A DNA stretch of 64,000 nucleotides, taken from contig JAQSWS010000014.1 of NCBI GenBank assembly GCA_029266495.1, positions 1-64,000 on the forward strand. Direction: 5' to 3'. A program made the position numbers and the translations under genes. The stretch is from Rariglobus sp. Lineage in GTDB: Bacteria; Verrucomicrobiota; Verrucomicrobiia; Opitutales; Opitutaceae. Under the pieces are notes generated by a model, which was not told the DNA's origin, ran no database searches, and saw nothing but the letters and a program-made list of their open reading frames with translations. Positions 25,333 through 35,151 of this stretch are shown here, one piece after another (position 1 is the first letter of the stretch; each line of letters starts with the position of its first letter).

Positions 25333-26789
25333 TTTTTCAGCTTCAGATACTCGAGGATGTCGTCGTAGAGGCCGCTTTGATTGGCGTAGAGCGCGTAGTT
25401 GCGGCTCGTCTCGAACCAGTCGCGCACGGTGGGCTTGTGGCGTTTGGCGGCGTCGAGGAGGTCGCGGTTGCCGAGCGGTTTGAGCCCGCCGGACTTCATG
25501 GCTTCGCGGAGCTTGGCCTCGACCGCGGTTTCGACCACGGCCTGCAAATCGGCGCCGGAGTAGCCATCGGTTTTTTTGGCGAGGGCGTCGAAGTCGATCG
25601 GTTCGACGGGCTTTCCCTTCAGGAGGAGGCGCAGAATCGAGGCGCGCGCGGGCAGGTCGGGCGGCGGGACAAAAAGGATGCGGTCGAACCGTCCCGGGCG
25701 ACGGAATGCGGGATCGAGGTGCCAGGGGGCGTTGGTGGCGGCGAGGATCAGCACGCCCTCATTGGAGGCGGTGACGCCGTCGAGTTCGGAGAGAAACTGG
25801 TTGATGAGCTGGCGGCCGCCGCTTTTGAGGAGATCGGTGCGGTTGGCTCCGAGGGCGTCCACCTCGTCGAAAAAGAGCACGCAAGGGCGGTTGGCGCGGG
25901 CCTGCTCGAACAGGGCGTGGAGGTTTTTTTCGCTCTGGCCGATCCACATATCGAGCACGTCGTTGATGCCGATCGCGAGAAACCCGGCCTTGACCTCGCC
26001 GGCGGTGGCGCGGGCGAGGAAGGTTTTTCCGCAGCCGGGCGGGCCATACATGAGGATGCCGCCGCCCGCTTTTTTGCCGTAGGCCTTGAAGAGATCGGGC
26101 TGCTGGAGCGGCAGGATGATCTTCATGCGGACCTCCTCCTTCACATGATCCATGCCGCCGACGTCGGCAAAGGAGATGGACGGCCGCTCCAGTTCGCCGG
26201 GGGCGATGTCGTCCGGCAAATCACCGGCGGGCAGGCGTTCACGGCCGGCGTCATCGGCGTCGTTGTCGGAGGTGCCGCGCCAGGACTCTTCGGGCGGGGA
26301 GGCGGAGATCTCGTTCAGCGGAGCCGGTGGTTTTGCGGAAGGCCGGGCAGGCGCGGGCGCGGCGGAAAGGTGGGGGGCGAGTTCCTCTTCGAGGGACGGA
26401 TCGGTGAGCGGCGGAGTGGCGGTGCGGGCGCGTTGATAGAGACGGGCGGCGAAGCGGGTTTCGCCGGCTTGCAAGGCCAGGCGTGCGTGGAGCACGAGGG
26501 CGGTGGCAGGCGCGGTGTCGGCGGGTGTGATTGCCTCGACGATGACAAGGGCGGCGCTGCGTTTGCCGAGGTGATAAAAAGCCGAGGCGAGTCCGAGTTT
26601 GGCGGTGAGATTGTCGGGAGAAAGGGCGAGGGCGCGCTTGAAGAGCGTTTCGGCCTCGGAGAAGCCGCCGAGTTTGAGGACGGTTTCCGCGATGTGGAGA
26701 AGCAGCGGGGCGTTGTCGGGGGAAAGGCGCAGGGCGTCGCGCAGCGGAGCGGGGATCAGGTCGGAGGAAAGAGGATCTTCGGAGGACAT
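25329..26789 (-). CDS. AAA ATPase with N-terminal TPR region
   Basis: 486 aa. Residues 1-125 are TPR-like and residues 140-200 a Pro/acidic linker. The AAA core follows: Walker A GPPGCGKT (249-256), Walker B VLFFDEVDA (304-312) and arginine-finger region 'FRRPGRFDR' around 355. It resembles the Cdc48/FtsH class of AAA domains but lacks both a protease domain and a second ATPase domain. It is translationally coupled to the TPR membrane protein. A role in remodelling a membrane complex is inference. Confidence 0.87.
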   Translation of the reverse strand: MSSEDPLSSDLIPAPLRDALRLSPDNAPLLLHIAETVLKLGGFSEAETLFKRALALSPDNLTAKLGLASAFYHLGKRSAALVIVEAITPADTAPATALVLHARLALQAGETRFAARLYQRARTATPPLTDPSLEEELAPHLSAAPAPARPSAKPPAPLNEISASPPEESWRGTSDNDADDAGRERLPAGDLPDDIAPGELERPSISFADVGGMDHVKEEVRMKIILPLQQPDLFKAYGKKAGGGILMYGPPGCGKTFLARATAGEVKAGFLAIGINDVLDMWIGQSEKNLHALFEQARANRPCVLFFDEVDALGANRTDLLKSGGRQLINQFLSELDGVTASNEGVLILAATNAPWHLDPAFRRPGRFDRILFVPPPDLPARASILRLLLKGKPVEPIDFDALAKKTDGYSGADLQAVVETAVEAKLREAMKSGGLKPLGNRDLLDAAKRHKPTVRDWFETSRNYALYANQSGLYDDILEYLKLKK

Positions 26790-26812
26790 GGAAAAACGGC
26801 GATGGGACGACT

Positions 26813-26841
26813 CAGTTTGTCACTTATTAAGTGACAAACTG
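26813..26841. repeat. Dispersed palindromic repeat, copy 2 (longest arms)
   Basis: The same core as copy 1 (26817-26837), here extended to perfect 14-bp arms by CAGT on the left and ACTG on the right. It lies in the 68-base space between metW and the AAA ATPase gene. Confidence 0.9.
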
Positions 26842-26857
26842 GATTGGGACGGGCGGC

Positions 26858-27466
26858 TCAGCGGGTCAGGTCGTAGAGCGCGTAGCCGGCGAGGAGATTG
26901 GGGAACAGGCTGCTGGCGGTCTTCCAGTCGCCGCCGAGATGGGCGCGGCGGGCGATCTTGAGTTTTCGCAAGGCGCAGAAGTCCTCGAAGTCGGCGATGC
27001 TCGCGGGATTGGTGGGACGGCTCTCGAACCACGCGGTGGTGTAGACGGCGTTGCGGGGTTTGCGTCCGAGGAAGAACGCGGCGGTCCGGTTCTTCCAGTA
27101 ACCGTGGTTCACGAAGCCCACGGTGATGGTGCGGCCAATCCGCAGCGCCTGCTCGATGATTGCGCCGGGGTCGGGCAGTTCCTCCAGGGTGCGCGAGCAG
27201 ATCACGCGATCGAAATGGTTTTCGGGCAGCGCGCGCATGAGGGCCATCATGTCGCCCTGGTAGGCGGTGAGGCCGCGACGCACGCAGGCGGAAATCTTGT
27301 CGAAATCGAGGTCCACGCCGACCGCATGCACCTGCTTGGTTTGAACAAGATAATCGAGGAGCACGCCGCGTCCGCAGCCGAGGTCGAGCACGCGTGCGCC
27401 GGGTTCGACCCAGTCGGCGATGATCTGCATGTCGACGCTGCGCTTGATGGTGGAAGGCCTGGTCAT
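26858..27466 (-). CDS. metW: Methionine biosynthesis protein MetW
   Basis: 202 aa from the ATG at 27466. SAM-type motif 'RVLDLGCGRGVLLDYL' and the later 'FDRVICSRTLEELPDPG' match MetW, a methyltransferase-fold protein encoded next to metX in many bacteria and thought to regulate or support MetX. It lies 20 bases downstream of metX on the same strand. The frame is open further upstream but only antisense-like within metX. Assignment is firm from motif and position. Confidence 0.92.
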   Translation of the reverse strand: MTRPSTIKRSVDMQIIADWVEPGARVLDLGCGRGVLLDYLVQTKQVHAVGVDLDFDKISACVRRGLTAYQGDMMALMRALPENHFDRVICSRTLEELPDPGAIIEQALRIGRTITVGFVNHGYWKNRTAAFFLGRKPRNAVYTTAWFESRPTNPASIADFEDFCALRKLKIARRAHLGGDWKTASSLFPNLLAGYALYDLTR

Positions 27467-27486
27467 GACGGGTGCGTGGCGCGGGG

Positions 27487-28704
27487 TCAGTTGAGAAACC
27501 CGCGAACGAGGTCGTAGAGTTGAGGCGATTCCAGAAGGAAGGAATCGTGGCCGAGGTCCGTGGACAGCTCGGCGTAGCTCACGCGTTTGCCGGCGCGCAG
27601 GAGGGCGAGGGCGATGGCGCGATTCTGGTCCGGGGGGAACAGCCAGTCGCTGGTGAACCCGACGACGAGCGTGGCGGCCTGCACTTCGGCGAACGCCTTT
27701 TCGAGCGAACCATGGGTGGCCGCGAGGTCGAACTGGTCGAGGGCGCGGGTGATGTAGAGATACGAGTTGGCGTCGAAACGGTTGATGAAGCTCTGGCCTT
27801 GGTAGCGCAGGTAGCTCTCGACCTCGAAGCGCACGTCGAAGGTGGCGGCGGGCGCGACGGGATCGATACCCTCCATGGAGAGTTCGGAGACGTCCTCGGA
27901 AGGCGTGGCCGGGGCGGACTTGCGGCGGGCGGAGACGGCCTTGCGCCCGAATTTGCGATCCATCGAGGCGTCCGAGAGGTAGGTGATGTGCGCCATCATG
28001 CGCGCGATCGCCAGGCCGACACGGGGACCGCCGCTCTTCGGATAATAGCCATGATTCCATTCGGGGTCCTGAAGGATCGCTTGGCGGCCAACCTCGTTGA
28101 AGGCGATGGCCTGCGCGCCTTCGCGGGCGGTGGTGGCCATCGCGAGGGCGCGTTTGACGAAGGCGGGGTATTCGAGGGACCACTGGAGCACCTGCATGCC
28201 GCCCATGGAGCCGCCGATGACGGCGTAGAGCGAGGCGACGCCGAGGGAGTCGAGCCAGAGTTTTTGGGTCCGCACCATGTCGCGGATGGTGACCGAGGGA
28301 AACGTGATGCCGTAAGGGCGGCTGGTGCGGGGGTCGGTTGAGGACGGGCCGCTGGAGCCCTGGCAGCCGCCGATGACATTGGCGCAGAGGACGAAAAACT
28401 TGTTGGTATCCACCGCCTTGCCGGGGCCGATGAGATTGTTCCACCAGCCGGGCTTTTTGTCGTTGAGGGAATGAATGCCGGCGCAGTGGTGGTCGCCGGA
28501 GAGGGCGTGGCAGATGAGAACGGCGTTGTCGCGCGCGGCGTTGAGACGACCGTAAGTTTCGTAGCGCAAGGTGAAGCCGGGAAGCGACTGGCCGTTGTCA
28601 AAGGTGAACGGCTCGGTCGTCACAAAGTCACGCGGCTCGACGAGCCCGACCTCTCCGGGCTCGGAGGGGGCGGAAGCGTTCAGGTCGTCGTCGGCGTCGT
28701 TCAT
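27487..28704 (-). CDS. metX: Homoserine O-acetyltransferase (MetX)
   Basis: 405 aa from the ATG at 28704. Nucleophile elbow GGSMGGMQ (164-171, Ser166), 'NVIGGCQGSSGPSS' around 109-122 and the terminal 'LGHDSFLLE' give the alpha/beta-hydrolase triad of MetX. It activates L-homoserine, usually with acetyl-CoA, for methionine synthesis. Some MetX-family enzymes use succinyl-CoA, and this cannot be decided by eye. There is an insertion of about 25 residues near 250 ('RRKSAPATPSEDVSELS') compared with standard MetX. It diverges from the MoxR operon with 175 bases between them. Confidence 0.92.
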   Translation of the reverse strand: MNDADDDLNASAPSEPGEVGLVEPRDFVTTEPFTFDNGQSLPGFTLRYETYGRLNAARDNAVLICHALSGDHHCAGIHSLNDKKPGWWNNLIGPGKAVDTNKFFVLCANVIGGCQGSSGPSSTDPRTSRPYGITFPSVTIRDMVRTQKLWLDSLGVASLYAVIGGSMGGMQVLQWSLEYPAFVKRALAMATTAREGAQAIAFNEVGRQAILQDPEWNHGYYPKSGGPRVGLAIARMMAHITYLSDASMDRKFGRKAVSARRKSAPATPSEDVSELSMEGIDPVAPAATFDVRFEVESYLRYQGQSFINRFDANSYLYITRALDQFDLAATHGSLEKAFAEVQAATLVVGFTSDWLFPPDQNRAIALALLRAGKRVSYAELSTDLGHDSFLLESPQLYDLVRGFLN

Positions 28705-28879
28705 GGATACGGTTACGCAAACAACGGGTCGCGCCTGCAAATGGCAAGAAAGGAGCCTGCTGGCGGGGGCATCATCGGCGGCGTTCCCGCCTCTTCCCGT
28801 CCGGTAAAATCAAAAAACATGCAACGTCGCGGACTTTGAGCTGGAGGCCTGGCGGGGTTGCGCCGACAAAGGGCAACCG

Positions 28880-29863
<984 letters not shown>

Positions 29864-29885
29864 GCGCCCGCCTGCCGCGATCGCG

Positions 29886-30842
29886 ATGGCCTCTTCCCTT
29901 ATTCGTCCCCCGCCACTTCCCGGACAGCCGTCATCCGGCGCGAAATCGCGCTACGCAGGGTCTCTGCTTTCTCCGGACGAACTCGACCGCTTTAAAAACC
30001 TCCTGCTTTTTGCGCAGACCACGGTCGACGGGTTTTTCGCCGGCCGGCACCGCTCGCCACATCCCGGTTCTTCCGCGGAGTTTCGCGATTACAAGGACTA
30101 CGTGGCGGGCGACTCCCTCGACCGGATCGACTGGCGCGCCTATGGTCGCACCCGGCGGCTGTTCGTCCGCCGCTACGAGGACGAGACGGACATGGTTGCG
30201 TATTTGTTGGTGGATACGAGTGGCTCGATGCGCTTTTCCGGCGAGGCCCGCGCCCCCAAGTTTCATCATGCCGCCCGGATCGCCGCCGCGCTCGCCTACC
30301 TCATGACGAAACAGGGCGACAAGGCGGCGCTCGGGCTCTTCGCCGACACGCTCAAAACCTGGCTTCCGCCCGGCGGCACCCGCCGACACCTGCATGAGAT
30401 GACCACCGCCTTAGAGCGCGTGCAGCCCGACCGGGCCACCGACCTGCCCGCCGCGTTGCGCCAGGCGGCCGAGGCCTGCCGCAAGCGCGGCCGGCTTGTC
30501 GTGCTTTCGGATTTTTTCGCCGACCCGGTGGTGCTCTTCGACGCGCTCGCCCAGTTTCAGCACCGCGGCTTCAAAATCCTCCTTCTTCAGGTGCTCGACC
30601 CTGACGAGATCGAGCTGCCGGCCCACCGCGTGGCGCGTTACGTCGACCTTGAAACCGCCGAGGAGATCGAAGTGGACGCCGAGGACCTGCGCGCGCTCTA
30701 CCGCCAGAACATCCGCGTCGCGATCGACACGCTCGCCCGCGAGGCGTCCGCGCGCGGAATCGAGTATCAGCAAGTGAACACCGGTGAGGCCTACACCCGC
30801 GTGCTGGAGGCCTATCTCGGCTTCCGCGGGCCGGTCCGTTAA
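29886..30842 (+). CDS. DUF58 domain-containing protein
   Basis: 318 aa. The DUF58 signature 'YKDYVAGDSLDRIDWRAYGR' lies near 72-91 and is followed by a VWA-like fold with 'LLVDTSGSMRF' (a MIDAS DxSxS motif). DUF58 proteins are regular partners of MoxR ATPases and probably bind divalent metal through the VWA fold. It begins 22 bases after moxR. No membrane segment is present, unlike many DUF58 proteins, so it is expected in the cytoplasm. Confidence 0.92.
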   Translation: MASSLIRPPPLPGQPSSGAKSRYAGSLLSPDELDRFKNLLLFAQTTVDGFFAGRHRSPHPGSSAEFRDYKDYVAGDSLDRIDWRAYGRTRRLFVRRYEDETDMVAYLLVDTSGSMRFSGEARAPKFHHAARIAAALAYLMTKQGDKAALGLFADTLKTWLPPGGTRRHLHEMTTALERVQPDRATDLPAALRQAAEACRKRGRLVVLSDFFADPVVLFDALAQFQHRGFKILLLQVLDPDEIELPAHRVARYVDLETAEEIEVDAEDLRALYRQNIRVAIDTLAREASARGIEYQQVNTGEAYTRVLEAYLGFRGPVR

Positions 30843-30856
30843 GCGGGGCGCGCATC

Positions 30857-32941
30857 ATGATTTTTCTCAACGCCCCGCTTCTTTGGTCGCTCGCCGGGCT
30901 GCTCGCGTTGCCGTTGGTGATCCATCTGCTCAACAAGCGGTTTCCGCAGCGCTTTTTGTTTTCGTCGGTCGACCACCTTAAAAAATCCGCCGCCGAGCGC
31001 GCCCGCATCTACAAGTGGCGCCATCGCATCCTTACGCTCGTTCGCACGCTGTTTCTGCTGCTGCTGCTGTTTGTCTTCCTGAAGCCCGTCCTCGATCGCT
31101 TCGGCGCTAACGCGCAAACCGGCCCGGTGCGCCGGCAGGTGCTGCTCATCGTTGATCATTCCCTGAGCATGGAATATCAGCAGGCCGGGCTCACCTCCCG
31201 CCAGCGCGCCGTGATCGAGGCAGGCAAGATCCTCGGCACCCTCGGCGACGAAGATGAGGTCAATGTGATCGCCGTCTCCCACGCGCCGGCCATCTGCTTC
31301 GGCTCGTTCACGCGCAATTTCGCCGAGGCGCGCCGATTCCTGCAGACGCTTCCGTCCGGGGTGACCCGCGCCGATTTCACCCAGGCGAACGCCGCCGCCG
31401 CGCGGCTTCTCGCCGCGACAAAAAACCGCGTCGAGGTGTATTACCTGTCCGACTTTCAGCGGCGCAACTGGGCGCTGGTTGATTTTGCGCCGCTTGCCGA
31501 CCGCGCGAAATTATTTTTCGTCGATGTCGGCGCCGAGTCGCCCGAAAACCGCGCGATTCTCGGCGCGGAATTGAACCAGTCGCAGGTGCTTGCGGGCGAC
31601 ACCGTGCCGCTGGAGATCACGATCGGCAACTTCTCCTCCGCGCCGCTCGACGACGTGATCACCGTGCGGGTCGATCAGCGCCATCAGGTGCAGCAACCGG
31701 TCGCCGCCGGTCCGTGGTCCTCGGTGCGCGTGACCGTGCCGGTGCCCGCGACCACGCCGGGCCTCCATCTGTGCGAGATCACCCTGCCGCGCGACAACCT
31801 CGCGGCCGACAATCGTTGGACGCTGGTGCTGCCCGTCCTCGAAAAAGAGGAGATCGTCACGCTTTCATCGGATGGCGACGCGGGCAAAGACCCGGTGCGC
31901 TACCTTCATGCCGCGCTCAATCCCTATCCGAACCAGGCCGGCTCGCTTCTGCCGCGCCACCTGGCCTCGGCATCGCTTGATGCGACCCGGCTCGCCGGTT
32001 CGAGCAAACTTTTCGTCACGCGCTGCGGTCCGCTCGACGATGCCGCCGCCGATGCCCTGGCGAAGTTTCTTCATCGTGGCGGAGGCATTGTCTGGTTCCT
32101 CGACAGCGAGACCGACGCGGCCAACCTCCAGCGACTCGAGAAAGCCATGGCGACGACGCCGCTGCCCCTGCGCGTGGGTCCGTTGCGCAAGACCGACAAC
32201 GTGGGTTCGGGGGCGCAGCAAATCGTCACCGGCGATTTCAAGGCGCGCATTCTGCGCCTCTTTCGCGGCAACCTGCGCCAGGACCTCGGCCTGCTGGAAT
32301 TTTACGACTTTCACGCCGCCAGCGCGACCGGCTCGGGCAAGGTGCTGTTGCGCTTCGGCGACGAGACGCCCGCGATGGCGATGACCGGCCACGGGCTGGG
32401 CACGCTCGTGCTGATGAATTTTTCCGTCGGGGAATTTTCCAGCAATCTGGCGCGCCAGCGCATTTTCCCCGCGTGGGTGCAGGATCTCGTGAAACAACTC
32501 GACGCGCGCGAACCCGTGCCGCTCGCGTTCGCCGCCGGCCAGCTCGTGACCGGCGAAGTGTGGCGCGACGACCTGCGCCGCCAGCCGTTCACCAGCCCGT
32601 CGGGCCGCGTGATCGACGTGCACCAGGAGCCGCTCGGCGAACGGGCCGGCGTGAGTTTTCCCGCCGAGGAAATCGGTTTCTACACCCTCGCCGACGGCCG
32701 TCTAAAATACGCCTTCGCCGTCAACGCCGATCCCGAGGAGTCCGATTTGCGCGTCGTGGACAAGGCCCATCTTCCCGCCCAGCTGACCGCCGGGCAGGAG
32801 TCGGGTTTTGCCGGCGGCCAGGGCGACTACGACGAGATCGCGCACGGACGTTCGCTGGTCCCGTGGTTCCTGCTCGCGGCGGTGGGCGTCTTGCTGCTCG
32901 AACTCGTCCTTCAACTTGTTTTCCGGAGGCTCGCCCGATGA
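30857..32941 (+). CDS. BatA-like membrane protein with VWA domain
   Basis: 694 aa. The N-terminal BatA module comprises a helix (3-25), 'NKRFPQRFLFSSVDHLKK' and a second helix (58-78). A VWA-type domain follows ('LLIVDHSLSMEY', DxSxS at about 99-103), then beta-rich periplasmic segments, and a last membrane helix at about 668-688. Such 'Bat' proteins were named for aerotolerance in Bacteroides. It starts 14 bases after the DUF58 gene and overlaps the next gene as ATGA. Confidence 0.87.
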   Translation: MIFLNAPLLWSLAGLLALPLVIHLLNKRFPQRFLFSSVDHLKKSAAERARIYKWRHRILTLVRTLFLLLLLFVFLKPVLDRFGANAQTGPVRRQVLLIVDHSLSMEYQQAGLTSRQRAVIEAGKILGTLGDEDEVNVIAVSHAPAICFGSFTRNFAEARRFLQTLPSGVTRADFTQANAAAARLLAATKNRVEVYYLSDFQRRNWALVDFAPLADRAKLFFVDVGAESPENRAILGAELNQSQVLAGDTVPLEITIGNFSSAPLDDVITVRVDQRHQVQQPVAAGPWSSVRVTVPVPATTPGLHLCEITLPRDNLAADNRWTLVLPVLEKEEIVTLSSDGDAGKDPVRYLHAALNPYPNQAGSLLPRHLASASLDATRLAGSSKLFVTRCGPLDDAAADALAKFLHRGGGIVWFLDSETDAANLQRLEKAMATTPLPLRVGPLRKTDNVGSGAQQIVTGDFKARILRLFRGNLRQDLGLLEFYDFHAASATGSGKVLLRFGDETPAMAMTGHGLGTLVLMNFSVGEFSSNLARQRIFPAWVQDLVKQLDAREPVPLAFAAGQLVTGEVWRDDLRRQPFTSPSGRVIDVHQEPLGERAGVSFPAEEIGFYTLADGRLKYAFAVNADPEESDLRVVDKAHLPAQLTAGQESGFAGGQGDYDEIAHGRSLVPWFLLAAVGVLLLELVLQLVFRRLAR

Positions 32942-35151
32942 ACGGCGCCTCCTTCAGTGACCTGGTGTTCGATCCGCTCGTGCCGGTCCCGTTCATCGCG
33001 CTGCTGGCGCTCGCGCTTGCCGCGCTGACGATCTGGATTTACCGGCAGACCGCGCGGCACCTGTCGGTTGCACGCAGCCTGGTGTTGCTGGGGTTTCGCC
33101 TGCTGGCCTGCGCGCTGGTGCTCTTCATCCTGCTTCAACCCTCCCGGATCGAACCGCTGCCGGTGCAGACAAAGGAAAAGGTCACGCTGATCGCCCTCGA
33201 TGCTTCGCGCAGCATGCGCCAGCCCGACGCGGGCAAGCTCACGCGCTTCGACGCCGCACGCGAGGTTCTGTGGGATGCGGGGGTCGCGCCGCGCCCCGGC
33301 GTCGACGCGAATCTTCCCTGGCAGATGCGCCTCTTTACCTTCGGGGAAAACGCCGCGCCGCTTTCACGGCCCTTGGCGGAACTGCGGCCGGAAGCCACGA
33401 CCACCCAGATCCACACCTCGGTCCAGACCATGCTCGGTTCGTTGGGAGCGGGTGAAGGCGCGCACGCCTTGTTCCTTTTTACCGACGGTCACGACTTTGA
33501 ACTCGTGAATCCGGCGCAGACCGCGGTGGCCGCCCGCAACCGGCAGGTGCCGATCTACGTCGTGCCGTTTGGCGGTGAAGGCGCGGTGCGCGACGTGTCG
33601 ATGCGCATCACTTCGTATCAACCGTTTCACTACGCGAAGCAAACGGTCCGCCTGGGCGCCGCGCTGCGTCCGCTCGGCTGCCCGTATGAGACGGTCAAGG
33701 TCACCTTGCTGCGGGAGGGACGCGCGGTGCAGTCGCGCTCGGTGGTGGTGCGCGAGGAGGCGCTGGTGCCGTTGTCGTTCGACGTCACCGAGGAGAAGGC
33801 CGGCCAGTTCGAATACGAGATTCGCGTGGACCCGCTGGCGGGCGAGGTCGACACGGCGAACAACCGCGCGTTCACCTACGTCAACATCATCGACAAAAAG
33901 ATCCGCGTGCTCGTGCTGGAAGGCCGGCCGTATTGGGACACGACGTTTCTCCAGCGTTCGCTGCGCCGCAATGACAAGCTCGAGCTCGACAGCGTGGTAT
34001 CCTACGCGAAGGACCGCTGGCGCGTGCTTCGAACCGAGGAGCGCAAGGAACCGTTTCGCATCCCGTCCGCCGCGTCGGAATGGAACGCCTATGATCTTGT
34101 CATCCTCGGGCAGGGCATCGACACGCTGCTCACCCCGGCGCAGGCGGAGGCGTTGCAGGCCTTTGTCGACCAGCAGGGCGGCGTGGTGGTGTTCAGTCGC
34201 GGCGACGCTTTTTCGGGACGCGATTTAGGCGGGGCGTTGCAGCCGGTGACCTGGGGTCGCGCGATCACCCAGCGCGTGCCGTTGCGCGTCGGGCGCGAAG
34301 GCCGCGGCGTGGCGCCCTTCCGGTTGCTGGCGGACGCGGCCGAGGCCGCCGGCTCGGATGCGGCCATGCCCGCGCTCGTCGGTTCCTACGAGGCGAGCGA
34401 CCGCAAGCCCCTCGCCGCCACGCTGGCGGAATTGGATGGCGGCGCCGAGTTCCCCGCGATGGTCCACCGCCGGCAGGGCGCGGGCCAGGTGTTGAGCATC
34501 GGGGTGGACGGACTCTGGCGCTGGGCGTTCAACGCCAAGGCCGAGCAGGCGAACACGGTGTTCGACCGATTTTGGGACCAGACGGTGCTCTGGCTGATGC
34601 GCGGACGCGACGTCATGCCCGACACGCGATTCACGTTCCGCGCCGACACCGGCAACGTGCTGCTCGGTGAAAAAATCCGATTCCGCATCGTGTCGCGTGA
34701 CACGGGCGAAACCACGCGTTCGGTGTCCATCACCCTTTTTAACGACGATCGTGAAATCGCGCGCCTGACCTGCGCCGCGCCGGCCGGTTCATCCTCCCAG
34801 CGGCTCGAGGCGGAATTTATTCCGGAAAAAACCGGTCGTTATCGCGCCGAGGTCACCCTTCCCGACGCCACCCGGCAGACCGTGCGTTTCAGCACTTACG
34901 ACGACAACGTCGAGGAGACCGATGTCGCGGCGGATCTCACCTACCTCCGCCGGTTGAGCGAGGCGAGCGGCGGGCGCGTGCTCAAGCCGGAGGAGTTTGC
35001 CCGCGTCTTGGCCGAGGCGAAGGTCACGCCCGCCGAGGATGCGCCGCGCATCCGCAAGATCACCGCCTGGGATCGCGCATGGATCTTTTGGCTGATCGGT
35101 GCATTGTTCGGCGCGGACTGGTATCTGCGCCGCCGCTGGGGGCTTTGCTGA
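32938..35151 (+). CDS. VWA domain-containing membrane protein
   Basis: 737 aa from the ATG at 32938, which overlaps the upstream stop as ATGA. Two N-terminal helices (about 17-35 and 46-64) precede a VWA domain with 'LIALDASRSMRQ' (DxSxS). A glutamine-amidotransferase-like fold comes next, as in large VWA/GATase1-like proteins ('RVLVLEGRPYWDT', 'YDLVILGQGIDTLL'). A C-terminal helix 'IFWLIGALFGADWYLRRRW' ends the protein. Most of it should face the periplasm. It is a second VWA partner for the MoxR ATPase. Confidence 0.87.
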   Translation: MNGASFSDLVFDPLVPVPFIALLALALAALTIWIYRQTARHLSVARSLVLLGFRLLACALVLFILLQPSRIEPLPVQTKEKVTLIALDASRSMRQPDAGKLTRFDAAREVLWDAGVAPRPGVDANLPWQMRLFTFGENAAPLSRPLAELRPEATTTQIHTSVQTMLGSLGAGEGAHALFLFTDGHDFELVNPAQTAVAARNRQVPIYVVPFGGEGAVRDVSMRITSYQPFHYAKQTVRLGAALRPLGCPYETVKVTLLREGRAVQSRSVVVREEALVPLSFDVTEEKAGQFEYEIRVDPLAGEVDTANNRAFTYVNIIDKKIRVLVLEGRPYWDTTFLQRSLRRNDKLELDSVVSYAKDRWRVLRTEERKEPFRIPSAASEWNAYDLVILGQGIDTLLTPAQAEALQAFVDQQGGVVVFSRGDAFSGRDLGGALQPVTWGRAITQRVPLRVGREGRGVAPFRLLADAAEAAGSDAAMPALVGSYEASDRKPLAATLAELDGGAEFPAMVHRRQGAGQVLSIGVDGLWRWAFNAKAEQANTVFDRFWDQTVLWLMRGRDVMPDTRFTFRADTGNVLLGEKIRFRIVSRDTGETTRSVSITLFNDDREIARLTCAAPAGSSSQRLEAEFIPEKTGRYRAEVTLPDATRQTVRFSTYDDNVEETDVAADLTYLRRLSEASGGRVLKPEEFARVLAEAKVTPAEDAPRIRKITAWDRAWIFWLIGALFGADWYLRRRWGLC

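Noticed and set aside
28705-28879. Possible SAM riboswitch upstream of metX
   Set aside because: The leader has a 6-bp GGCGGG/CCCGCC stem but no recognisable SAM-I, SAM-II or SAH consensus.
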